Part shown: positions 56,969 to 64,000 of the stretch, in pieces
Position numbering within the stretch: position 1 is the first letter of the stretch
How the letters are laid out: each line of letters starts with the position of its first letter
The notes under the pieces: model-generated
Told to the model about the DNA's origin: nothing
The model's database searches: none
The model's input: only the letters and a program-made list of their open reading frames with translations
Assembly: GCF_024022995.1 (NCBI RefSeq)
Contig: NZ_CP099582.1
Location: forward strand, 558,001 to 622,000
DNA: 64,000 nucleotides
Origin: Thermococcus aggregans
GTDB taxonomy: Archaea > Methanobacteriota_B > Thermococci > Thermococcales > Thermococcaceae
Reading direction: 5' to 3'
Translations under genes and position numbers: made by a program

Positions 56969-57871
56969 ATGAACAAAAAAACAATAGCTGCTCTCGCCTT
57001 GATATTACCTGGTATGATAGCGTTCCTGTTTTTTAACATATATCCCATCTTGTACTCTGTTTACATTGCATTCACAAACGCTAAGTTAGGTAATTTCCCA
57101 ATACAGGCTCCTAACGCTGAGCCATTGAGGTTTGTGGGATTGGAGAACTTTAAGTGGGCGCTGAGCGATTCAAAGTTCAGGTCAGCTTTTGTGTGGACTT
57201 GGGTTTTTGTAGCAACCAGCGTGACTTTGAAAGTCGTCGTTGGAATTCTTTTAAGCGTCCTATACAATAACAAATACGTAAAGGGCAAGTTCTTTTATAG
57301 GGCATTGCTAATAATTCCGTGGGCATTACCACTGCTTTTCTCTGTTATGGTGTGGCGCTTTATGTTTGATCCTGTTGTTGGCCCAATTAACATAATCTTA
57401 AGGGATTTGGGAGTATCGAATCCGCCAGACTGGATGACGGATGTAACCTGGGGGTTTATCGCTTTAAACATAATTGAAGTGTGGCTGGCTTATCCATTTA
57501 TGATGACAGTTATAACTTCAGCTCTCCAGAGTGTTCCGGACACCCTCATTGAGGCAGCGATTATTGACGGAGCAAACTACTGGCAGAGGTTGACAAAAGT
57601 GGTTATACCCATTGTGAGCAAACCCATTGCCTTTGCCACGATTCTAACTTCTGCGGCAAGCTTTCAGTACTTCCTTGTGCCGTTCATTTACAATGCAGGC
57701 CTGTTCGAAGACAGATTCTTGCTTCTTTATGGATATAGAAAAGCTTTCGGCAGTTCGGTGCCCCATTATGGAAGAGCAGCGGCCGTTTTGCTCATTGCGA
57801 CAATAGTTCTTGCGATTTACATGTTTGTTAACATGAAGATAACAAGGCTGCAGGAGGGAGTTAAGGGATGA
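56969..57871 (+). CDS. malF: Maltodextrin ABC transporter permease MalF
   Basis: A 300-residue permease with six helices and the EAA motif DTLIEAAIIDGANYWQRLTKVVIP. Much shorter than bacterial MalF because the P2 loop is absent; the extracellular segment after TM1 is only about 40 residues. GGGAGGTGAG precedes the ATG. Overlaps malG by four bases. Confidence 0.93.
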   Translation: MNKKTIAALALILPGMIAFLFFNIYPILYSVYIAFTNAKLGNFPIQAPNAEPLRFVGLENFKWALSDSKFRSAFVWTWVFVATSVTLKVVVGILLSVLYNNKYVKGKFFYRALLIIPWALPLLFSVMVWRFMFDPVVGPINIILRDLGVSNPPDWMTDVTWGFIALNIIEVWLAYPFMMTVITSALQSVPDTLIEAAIIDGANYWQRLTKVVIPIVSKPIAFATILTSAASFQYFLVPFIYNAGLFEDRFLLLYGYRKAFGSSVPHYGRAAAVLLIATIVLAIYMFVNMKITRLQEGVKG

Positions 57872-59211
57872 AGCTTAAAATTGAACTACCAAAGCGAAAA
57901 GATGAGTTATTAAAGTCATTTGCGCTAACTCTCTTAGCTCTCTTTGTTTTGGCAATTCTGCTTTTCCCAGTGTATTACATGGCGATGCTATCAGTTAAGC
58001 CCTCTGGAACCCTTGCCACTACTGAAATTGACTTAATTCCAGATAAAGTGACTCTCTCAAATTACAAAGAATTACTCTTTGGTCACACCGAGGGACTGAT
58101 AAAAACAACTAATTTTGAGATAGAAGCTAAAAAGGGTACTATAAAGGATTCCCTAAACAGATACGAGATAGAGATTTACGATGCTAAAATTACGGGAAGT
58201 TATTCGAGCAGGTTTACGTTGATAGACACAGAGATACTTGAAAGGAAAGGAGGAGAAGATAGAGAAGAGCCAGATGGCACTAAAATCATTGTTAGAGGCG
58301 AATCAATAAAGCTAAATGCCCAGCGTATTGAGAGCACTGGCGGTGTTAAAAACCTCAAGCTGTCTGCACAAAAAGTGATAATAACAGTCAGTTCGCCCAA
58401 TGAAGTGCCTTTAGACCTCTCTAACTTTAACAAAATTGATGAGAATACCTACGAAGCCCAAAATGTGGAAATGGTCATAAAAGACGGAGGCGTAATATCA
58501 ACTGAAGAAGCTACGTTCACCGCCACTAACTTTGCGTTTATTCGCCTAGCAAAAGTGGGAGGAGAGGTTCCAGATTACATGAAGAGAAGCCTGCTGATAG
58601 CCAGCCTTACAGTTATCTTGACACTTCTATTCGTAATTCCCTCAGCATACGCGTTTTCAAGGCTTAAGTTCTTTGGAAGGGAACATATACTTTACTTTTA
58701 CTTGATGTTCACCCAAGTTGCAGGAGGATTGGGAATAGCAGGATTGGTTGCCTTGTACGGTATGCTGGTAAAGCTTCACTTAACAAATAACATCTTTGTT
58801 TTACCCGTAATCTATGCAGCTGGGAACGTCCCCTTCAACACGTGGCTCCTAAAGTCTTACTTGGACTCAATTCCTCCAGATTTTGACGAAGCAGCACTGG
58901 TTGATGGTGCAGGATACCTGCAGATTATAAGGCACGTACTTATTCCAATGGCCCTTCCGGGATTAGCTACTGTGACAATATTCGCATTCATTGGAGGATG
59001 GACAGAGCTCATACTTGCTAACTTGCTCCTTAACCAGGAAAATTATCCTCTAACCGTATGGCTATACACAATGCTTGCGAATTTGAGGTCTATTTCATGG
59101 AATCAATTTGCTGCGGCTGCGTTGATATTCGCATTGCCCGTGTTTATAATGTTCCTACTAGCCCAAAACTACGTAAGAAGCGGGCTTACCCTTGGAGGAT
59201 TAAAGGAATGA
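57868..59211 (+). CDS. malG: Maltodextrin ABC transporter permease MalG with large extracellular insertion
   Basis: A 447-residue permease. After TM1 (about 16-40) comes an inserted hydrophilic beta-rich domain of about 180 residues (about 50-230, TTNFEIEAKKGTIKDSLNRY through EVPDYMKRS), then the remaining five helices. The EAA motif is DEAALVDGAGYLQIIRHVLIP. In E. coli the comparable large loop sits in MalF, not MalG, so the insertion may replace it as the contact with MalE (inference). The amylopullulanase gene starts ten bases downstream. Confidence 0.92.
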   Translation: MKLKIELPKRKDELLKSFALTLLALFVLAILLFPVYYMAMLSVKPSGTLATTEIDLIPDKVTLSNYKELLFGHTEGLIKTTNFEIEAKKGTIKDSLNRYEIEIYDAKITGSYSSRFTLIDTEILERKGGEDREEPDGTKIIVRGESIKLNAQRIESTGGVKNLKLSAQKVIITVSSPNEVPLDLSNFNKIDENTYEAQNVEMVIKDGGVISTEEATFTATNFAFIRLAKVGGEVPDYMKRSLLIASLTVILTLLFVIPSAYAFSRLKFFGREHILYFYLMFTQVAGGLGIAGLVALYGMLVKLHLTNNIFVLPVIYAAGNVPFNTWLLKSYLDSIPPDFDEAALVDGAGYLQIIRHVLIPMALPGLATVTIFAFIGGWTELILANLLLNQENYPLTVWLYTMLANLRSISWNQFAAAALIFALPVFIMFLLAQNYVRSGLTLGGLKE

Positions 59212-59221
59212 GGTGGTAAAA

Positions 59222-62200
59222 ATGAAAAAAGGCTTGGCAATGTTTTTTATATTTTTAGTTGCGTTAAGTGTTGCTGAAGTAGGTGTGAAGGCAGAAGAAC
59301 CGAAGCCACTGAACGTTATTATCGTGTGGCATCAGCACCAGCCCTACTACTACGATCCAGTTCAAGGCATTTACACTAGACCCTGGGTAAGATTACATGC
59401 AGCCAATAATTATTGGAAAATGGCAAACTACCTCAGCAAATACCCAGATGTACATGTTACTATAGACCTGTCAGGTTCTCTAATTGCTCAGCTCGCCGAT
59501 TACATGAACGGAAAAAAGGATCTCTATCAAATAGTTACGGAGAAAATAGCAAATGGCGAACCCCTAACACTTGAAGAGAAATGGTTTATGCTTCAAGCTC
59601 CCGGAGGATTCTTTGACCACACAATACCTTGGGATGGAGAGCCCGTTGCGGATGAAAACGGGAATCCCTATAGAGACCAGTGGGACAGATATACGGAACT
59701 CAAAGAGAAAAGAAACAGTGTCTTTAAGAAGTACGCCAATTTGCCGCTAGAGGAGCAAAAAGTAAAAATAACTAGCGAGTTTACGGAGCAAGACTACATT
59801 GACCTAGCTGTTTTGTTCAACTTGGCTTGGACTGATTACAACTATATTGTTAGCACCCCAGAACTTAAAGCGCTTTACGATAAAGTCGACGTGGGAGGAT
59901 ATACAAGAGAAGACGCTGCCATCGTCCTAAAACACCAAATGTGGCTTCTCAACCACACGTTTGAGGAGCACGAAAAGATAAACTTCCTCCTCGGGAATGG
60001 AAATGTTGAAGTTACTGTAGTTCCCTACGCTCATCCAATCGGCCCAATTCTCAACGATTTCGGATGGTACGAGGATTTTGATGCCCACGTAAAGAAAGCC
60101 CACGAGCTCTATAAGAAGTATCTGGGAGATAACAGAGTTGGGCCTCAAGGAGGATGGGCTGCAGAAAGTGCACTAAATGACAAGACTCTTGAGATACTGG
60201 CTAACAATGGATGGAAGTGGGTAATGACTGACCAAATGGTTCTTGACATTCTTGGAATTCCCAATACGATTGAAAACTACTATAAACCATGGGTAGCTGA
60301 GTTCAATGGTAAGAAAATATACCTCTTCCCAAGAAACCACGATCTGAGCGATAGGGTTGGCTTCAGGTACTCAGGAATGAACCAGTATGAAGCAGTTGAG
60401 GACTTTGTCAATGAGCTTCTCAAGATACAAAAGCAGAACTATGATGGAAGCCTTGTTTATGTTGTAACCCTTGATGGAGAGAACCCATGGGAGCACTACC
60501 CATTTGATGGCAAGATATTCCTTGAAGAGCTGTACAAGAAGCTTACCGAGCTTCAAAACCAGGGTCTGATAAGGACTGTAACCCCAAGTGAGTACATCCA
60601 GATGTACGGGGACAAAGCAAACAAGCTCACTCCAAAGCTCATGAAGAGGCTAGATTTCACAACAGAAGAAAAAGTCAATGCTCTGTTAGAGGCTCAGAGC
60701 CTTGGCGAGCTCTATGAGATGGTTGGCGTTGAAGAGAACATGCAATGGCCGGAATCCAGTTGGATTGACGGAACACTTTCTACCTGGATAGGAGAACCCC
60801 AGGAGAACTTAGGATGGTATTGGCTCTATCTGGCTAGAAAGACCTTATTTGAGAACAAGGATAAAGTTGCAGATTGGGATACCGCATACGAGTATCTCTT
60901 GAGGGCAGAGGCGAGTGACTGGTTCTGGTGGTATGGAAGCGATCAAGACAGCGGCCAGGATTATACATTTGACCGCTATCTTAAGACTTATCTCTATGAG
61001 ATGTACAAGTTCGCAGGATTAGAGGTGCCAAGTTATCTCTTTGGAAACTACTTCCCCAATGGAGAGCCGTATATAACAAGGGAACTCACTGGATTGTTAG
61101 AGGGGGAGAAAAAGAGCTGGTCAAGCTTATCCCCACTTGCCGCTGGAGTTGAACTCTACTTTGACGAGCAAGGGCTGCATTTTGTCGTTAAAACCACAAA
61201 AGATTTTGAAATAAGCATATTTGAGCCTGGAAAGATTATGGGCAATACGTTCACGCTTCTTCAAACCAAACCAAGTGAGCTCAGATATGATATCTTCCCA
61301 TTCAGCAAGGACAGCGTTGGCCTTATGATAACAACCCACATCCTCGTGAAAGACGGAAAAGCGGAAGTTTATAAGGCTACAGACTACGAGAACTATGAAA
61401 AAATTGGTGAACTGGATGTCAAGCAAATGGACGAAGGAATTGAAGTTGTCCTTCCATTTGATTACTTGGACAGTCCCTCTGACTTCTACTTTGCAGTGTC
61501 AACGGTAGATGACCAAGGAGAACTCAAAACAATAACGACTCCAATAGAAGTGAAGCTTCCAAAGCAGGTTGAGGGAGTTGTAGTTGCAGAGATTGAGGAC
61601 GTTGAAGGAGACGACCATGGGCCTGGAACTTATACCTATCCAACTAACAAGGTCTTTGTTCCGGGACACTTAGACTTGCTCAAAGTGAGAATCATCGAAA
61701 AGCCAAGTGCCTATGTGTTTGAATATTACTTCAAGGATCTCGGCGATAACCCATGGAATGGACCTAATGGCTTCAGCTTGCAGATAATTGAAGCGTACTT
61801 CGACTTTAAGGAAGGTAGAAACACTTCAGCAATCAAAATGTTCCCCGATGGACCGGGAAGCAATGTAGACCTTGATCCAGAACACCCATGGGATCTAGCC
61901 CTAAGAATTGCTGGATGGGACTATGGAAACATAATTGTGCTTCCAGACGGCACCAGCTACCAGGGAGAAATGAAAATCTCAGCCGATCCTGCAAGAAATG
62001 CGATTGTGGTAGAGCTCCCGAAGAAATATCTTCCAAAAGTACCGGAATACATGGCAGTGCTCGTTGGTTCTCAAGATGGCTATGGCCCTGATAAGTGGAG
62101 GCCTGTTGCGGTTGATGCCGAAGAGTGGAAGGGTGGTGGAGCTGATCCACAAGCGGTGATTGCCGGAGTTGCTCCAAGAGTTTACGATCTCTTAGTTCCA

Positions 62201-63250
62201 GAAGGATTTAAACCAACACAAGAAGAGCAGCTAAGTAGCTACGATCCAGAGAGTGGAAAGAGGGCAATAGTAAAAATGGTACCAGTAACAGCAGCTACCA
62301 ATGTAGTAGTGGAAGTTAACGACATACAGGGAGACGATCACGGGCTTGGAACATACACTTATCCAACCAATAAGGTCTTTGTTCCCGGACACTTGGATTT
62401 ACTCAAATTCAGAATGCTTGACACTGGAGAGACCTATACTTTGGAATTCTACTTTGCAGACCTTGGCGGTAATCCATGGAACGGCCCCAATGGCTTTAGC
62501 TTGCAGATAATTGAAGCGTACTTCGACTTTAAGGAAGGTGGAAACACCTCGGCAATCAAAATGTTCCCTGACGGGCCGGGAAGCAACGTAGATCTCGACC
62601 CAGAACACCCATGGGATGTAGCTCTTAGGATAGCAGGTTGGGATTACGGAAACATAATAATCCTTTCAGACGGCACTGTATACCAAGGAGAAATGAAGAT
62701 ATCAGCCGATCCAACTAAAAACGCAATTATAGTAGAAGTTCCCAAGAAATATCTCGAGATCAGCAAAGACAGCAAAGTGTATGGGGCTGTATTAGTTGGT
62801 TCTCAAGATGGCTATGGCCCTGATAAGTGGAGGCCTGTTGCGGTTGATGCCGAAGAGTGGAAGGGCGGCGGAGCTCCAGCTGATGCAGTAATTGCTGGGG
62901 TAGTTCCGAGAGTTTACGATCTCTTAGTTCCAGAAGGATTTAAACCAACACAAGAGGAGCAGTTAAGCAGCTACGACGCAAAGAATGGAAAGAGGGCAAC
63001 AGTGAAAATGACACCGCTGATTGGGGTTGAAGAAAAACCAACCGAAACTGAGACCCCAACTGAGACTGAAAGTCCAACACCAAGTGAAACTTCCCCAACA
63101 ACTACCTCTCCAAGCCCGACAACTTCTTCCCCAAGCCCAACAGAGAGTCCAACAAGCTCTCCAAGCGCAACAGAAACTGGAGGAATCTGTGGACCAGCAG
63201 CACTCGTGGGATTGGCACTAATCCCCTTACTAAGAAGAAGGAGGAGCTGA
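59222..63250 (+). CDS. apu: Amylopullulanase (GH57), exported and cell-anchored
   Basis: A 1342-residue enzyme that cuts alpha-1,4 and alpha-1,6 bonds of starch and pullulan outside the cell. Signal peptide residues 1-24. GH57 domain with VWHQHQPYYYDP, VPYAHPIGPI, nucleophile E315 (GGWAAESAL) and acid/base D418 (TLDGENPWEHYP); their spacing of 103 equals that of the T. hydrothermalis enzyme. Two copies of a C-terminal glucodextranase-like module (about 780-1020 and 1025-1263) follow. A Thr/Ser/Pro stalk (about 1270-1318) and the CGP-CTERM tail ICGPAALVGLALIPLLRRRR end the protein. Start 59222 follows GAGGTGG. Confidence 0.95.
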   Translation: MKKGLAMFFIFLVALSVAEVGVKAEEPKPLNVIIVWHQHQPYYYDPVQGIYTRPWVRLHAANNYWKMANYLSKYPDVHVTIDLSGSLIAQLADYMNGKKDLYQIVTEKIANGEPLTLEEKWFMLQAPGGFFDHTIPWDGEPVADENGNPYRDQWDRYTELKEKRNSVFKKYANLPLEEQKVKITSEFTEQDYIDLAVLFNLAWTDYNYIVSTPELKALYDKVDVGGYTREDAAIVLKHQMWLLNHTFEEHEKINFLLGNGNVEVTVVPYAHPIGPILNDFGWYEDFDAHVKKAHELYKKYLGDNRVGPQGGWAAESALNDKTLEILANNGWKWVMTDQMVLDILGIPNTIENYYKPWVAEFNGKKIYLFPRNHDLSDRVGFRYSGMNQYEAVEDFVNELLKIQKQNYDGSLVYVVTLDGENPWEHYPFDGKIFLEELYKKLTELQNQGLIRTVTPSEYIQMYGDKANKLTPKLMKRLDFTTEEKVNALLEAQSLGELYEMVGVEENMQWPESSWIDGTLSTWIGEPQENLGWYWLYLARKTLFENKDKVADWDTAYEYLLRAEASDWFWWYGSDQDSGQDYTFDRYLKTYLYEMYKFAGLEVPSYLFGNYFPNGEPYITRELTGLLEGEKKSWSSLSPLAAGVELYFDEQGLHFVVKTTKDFEISIFEPGKIMGNTFTLLQTKPSELRYDIFPFSKDSVGLMITTHILVKDGKAEVYKATDYENYEKIGELDVKQMDEGIEVVLPFDYLDSPSDFYFAVSTVDDQGELKTITTPIEVKLPKQVEGVVVAEIEDVEGDDHGPGTYTYPTNKVFVPGHLDLLKVRIIEKPSAYVFEYYFKDLGDNPWNGPNGFSLQIIEAYFDFKEGRNTSAIKMFPDGPGSNVDLDPEHPWDLALRIAGWDYGNIIVLPDGTSYQGEMKISADPARNAIVVELPKKYLPKVPEYMAVLVGSQDGYGPDKWRPVAVDAEEWKGGGADPQAVIAGVAPRVYDLLVPEGFKPTQEEQLSSYDPESGKRAIVKMVPVTAATNVVVEVNDIQGDDHGLGTYTYPTNKVFVPGHLDLLKFRMLDTGETYTLEFYFADLGGNPWNGPNGFSLQIIEAYFDFKEGGNTSAIKMFPDGPGSNVDLDPEHPWDVALRIAGWDYGNIIILSDGTVYQGEMKISADPTKNAIIVEVPKKYLEISKDSKVYGAVLVGSQDGYGPDKWRPVAVDAEEWKGGGAPADAVIAGVVPRVYDLLVPEGFKPTQEEQLSSYDAKNGKRATVKMTPLIGVEEKPTETETPTETESPTPSETSPTTTSPSPTTSSPSPTESPTSSPSATETGGICGPAALVGLALIPLLRRRRS
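61581..62283 (+). repeat. Tandem module repeat in apu, copy 1
   Basis: First of two direct repeats, offset by about 723-732 bases from copy 2 (62304-63012). Protein identity is high (EGDDHGPGTYTYPTNKVFVP repeated as QGDDHGLGTYTYPTNKVFVP). At DNA level, 62063-62133 is identical to 62795-62865 over 71 bases, while other parts differ at many synonymous sites. Confidence 0.9.
62304..63012 (+). repeat. Tandem module repeat in apu, copy 2
   Basis: Second module copy. Identical patches also include the segments encoding SLQIIEAYFDFKEG and VYDLLVPEGFKPTQEEQLSS. The patchwork of identical and diverged DNA suggests gene conversion after duplication. Confidence 0.9.
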
Positions 63251-63316
63251 GTTTTCCCTTTTTATAATTATTTTTAAAAAGATCAGCAAAAAACTGGAAA
63301 TCAAGGGGTGATTTAA
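63251..63316 (+). promoter_or_regulatory. Short AT-rich gap between apu and malK
   Basis: Contains TTTTCCCTTTTTATAATTAT and TTTTTAAAAAG, which could act as a terminator for apu transcripts, a TATA for malK, or both. The ribosome site AAGGGGTGAT precedes the malK ATG at 63317. Confidence 0.45.
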
Positions 63317-64000
63317 ATGGCTGGTGTTAGGCTTGTGGGTGTCTGGAAGCAGTTTGGTGAGTTTGTTGCAGTTAGAGACATGAATCTGGAAGTTAAGGAT
63401 GGCGAGTTCATGGTTTTGCTCGGACCTTCGGGTTGTGGTAAAACTACAACCCTCAGAATGATAGCTGGTCTTGAAGAACCAACAAAAGGTCAAATCTATA
63501 TCGGTGACAAACTCGTTGCAGACCCCGAGAAAGGAGTTTTTGTCCCACCAAAGGATAGGGATATTGCAATGGTTTTCCAGAGTTATGCTCTCTACCCGCA
63601 TATGACTGTCTACGATAACATTGCCTTCCCGCTCAAGCTGAGGAAGGTTCCGAAGCAGGAGATTGACAAGAGGGTTAGGGAAGTCGCTGAGCTGCTTGGC
63701 TTGAGCGAACTATTGAACAGAAAACCAAGAGAACTCTCTGGCGGACAGAGGCCGCGCGTTGCTCTTGGCAGGGCAATCGTGAGAAAGCCACAAGTCTTTC
63801 TGATGGATGAGCCGTTGAGCAATCTTGATGCAAAGCTTCGTGTTAGGATGCGTGCTGAGTTGAAGAAGCTTCAGAGACAGCTTGGAGTCACGACGATTTA
63901 TGTGACGCACGACCAAGTTGAGGCCATGACGATGGGTGACAGGATTGCTGTGATGAATGCTGGTGTGCTTCAGCAAGTTGGAACTCCAGAAGAGGTCTAC
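63317..64000 (+). CDS. malK: Maltodextrin ABC transporter ATPase MalK (cut by window end)
   Basis: The first 228 codons of Mal[21 protein letters not shown] onward, close to T. litoralis MalK. Walker [11 protein letters not shown]-loop [11 protein letters not shown], Walker [14 protein letters not shown] and H-loop VTHDQ are intact. The signature reads [14 protein letters not shown], with Pro where Gln is usual (CCG for CAG). The regulatory domain lies beyond the window. It is the energy subunit for MalFG and may contact the sugar regulator. The DNA appears slightly richer in GC than the upstream operon by eye. Confidence 0.93.
   Translation, partial: MAGVRLVGVWKQFGEFVAVRDMNLEVKDGEFMVLLGPSGCGKTTTLRMIAGLEEPTKGQIYIGDKLVADPEKGVFVPPKDRDIAMVFQSYALYPHMTVYDNIAFPLKLRKVPKQEIDKRVREVAELLGLSELLNRKPRELSGGQRPRVALGRAIVRKPQVFLMDEPLSNLDAKLRVRMRAELKKLQRQLGVTTIYVTHDQVEAMTMGDRIAVMNAGVLQQVGTPEEVY

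Noticed and set aside
61581-63012. Direct repeats considered as a CRISPR-like or mobile repeat
   Set aside because: They are in-frame protein modules of about 240 residues with no spacers; no CRISPR array occurs in the window.

Overview
The window is a piece of a hyperthermophilic archaeal chromosome of the order Thermococcales, most likely a Thermococcus. The evidence is a V/A-type ATP synthase operon with an intein in the catalytic subunit, archaeosine synthase ArcS, the L41e ribosomal protein, AlaX-L, Nip7, KaiC-like ATPases, indolepyruvate:ferredoxin oxidoreductase, a TrmB-like sugar regulator, a GH57 amylopullulanase, C/D box sRNAs, and BRE/TATA promoters with GGTG-type Shine-Dalgarno sites. 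The DNA looks AT-rich, as in the lower-GC Thermococcus species, but I have not computed GC and do not name a species.

Layout. 1-8.3 kb: RNA modification and small housekeeping genes: arcS, a DUF2103-like protein, an SFM1-like SPOUT methyltransferase, tRNA-Pro(CGG), dolichol-phosphate mannose synthase, a KaiC-like ATPase, an M28-type peptidase, an HTH regulator, a metallophosphoesterase and L41e. 8.7-11.1 kb: a nitrilase, then a decayed stretch with a broken DUF257 gene, a small RHH gene remnant and a frameshifted coiled-coil gene. An apparently intact C/D box sRNA sits inside this decay. 11-26.8 kb: alaS, a Nif3-like protein, a TctA-type permease, elp3, an exported M1-like peptidase, a YkgJ-type protein, nip7, a KaiC/near-KaiC pair, speD, secF-secD and an RCK potassium-channel-type protein. 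27-37 kb: the complete ATP synthase operon H-I-K-E-C-F-A-B-D. 37-47.6 kb: alaX-L, myo-inositol-phosphate synthase, a divergent four-gene CUT1 ABC transporter, dph6, a PfuExoI-like exonuclease and iorA. 47.9-49.3 kb: a TnpB-only IS605/IS1341-type element. 49.4-50.9 kb: a MazG-YbaK fusion, a HIT protein and a second C/D box sRNA. 50.9-64 kb: the maltodextrin locus.

The maltodextrin locus is the clearest functional unit. The exported, cell-anchored amylopullulanase cuts starch outside. MalE (lipoprotein), MalF, MalG and MalK import the dextrins. A GH13 cyclodextrinase/neopullulanase-type enzyme cuts them inside. Glycogen synthase, next to the TrmBL1/Tgr-type regulator, stores glucose. A near-perfect Thermococcales glycolytic motif directly follows the malE TATA box, so the regulator gene probably controls its neighbours by repression when sugar is absent.

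Most notable observations: two textbook C/D box sRNAs, one inside a decayed gene block; a TnpB whose final RuvC aspartate is replaced by Asn; a MazG-YbaK fusion; an intein with both LAGLIDADG aspartates in the ATPase P-loop; an ABC importer divergent from inositol-phosphate synthase; a probable non-ATG/GTG/TTG (ATT) start after alaS; and gene-conversion-like patches in the amylopullulanase repeats. No CRISPR array, rRNA or replication origin was seen.
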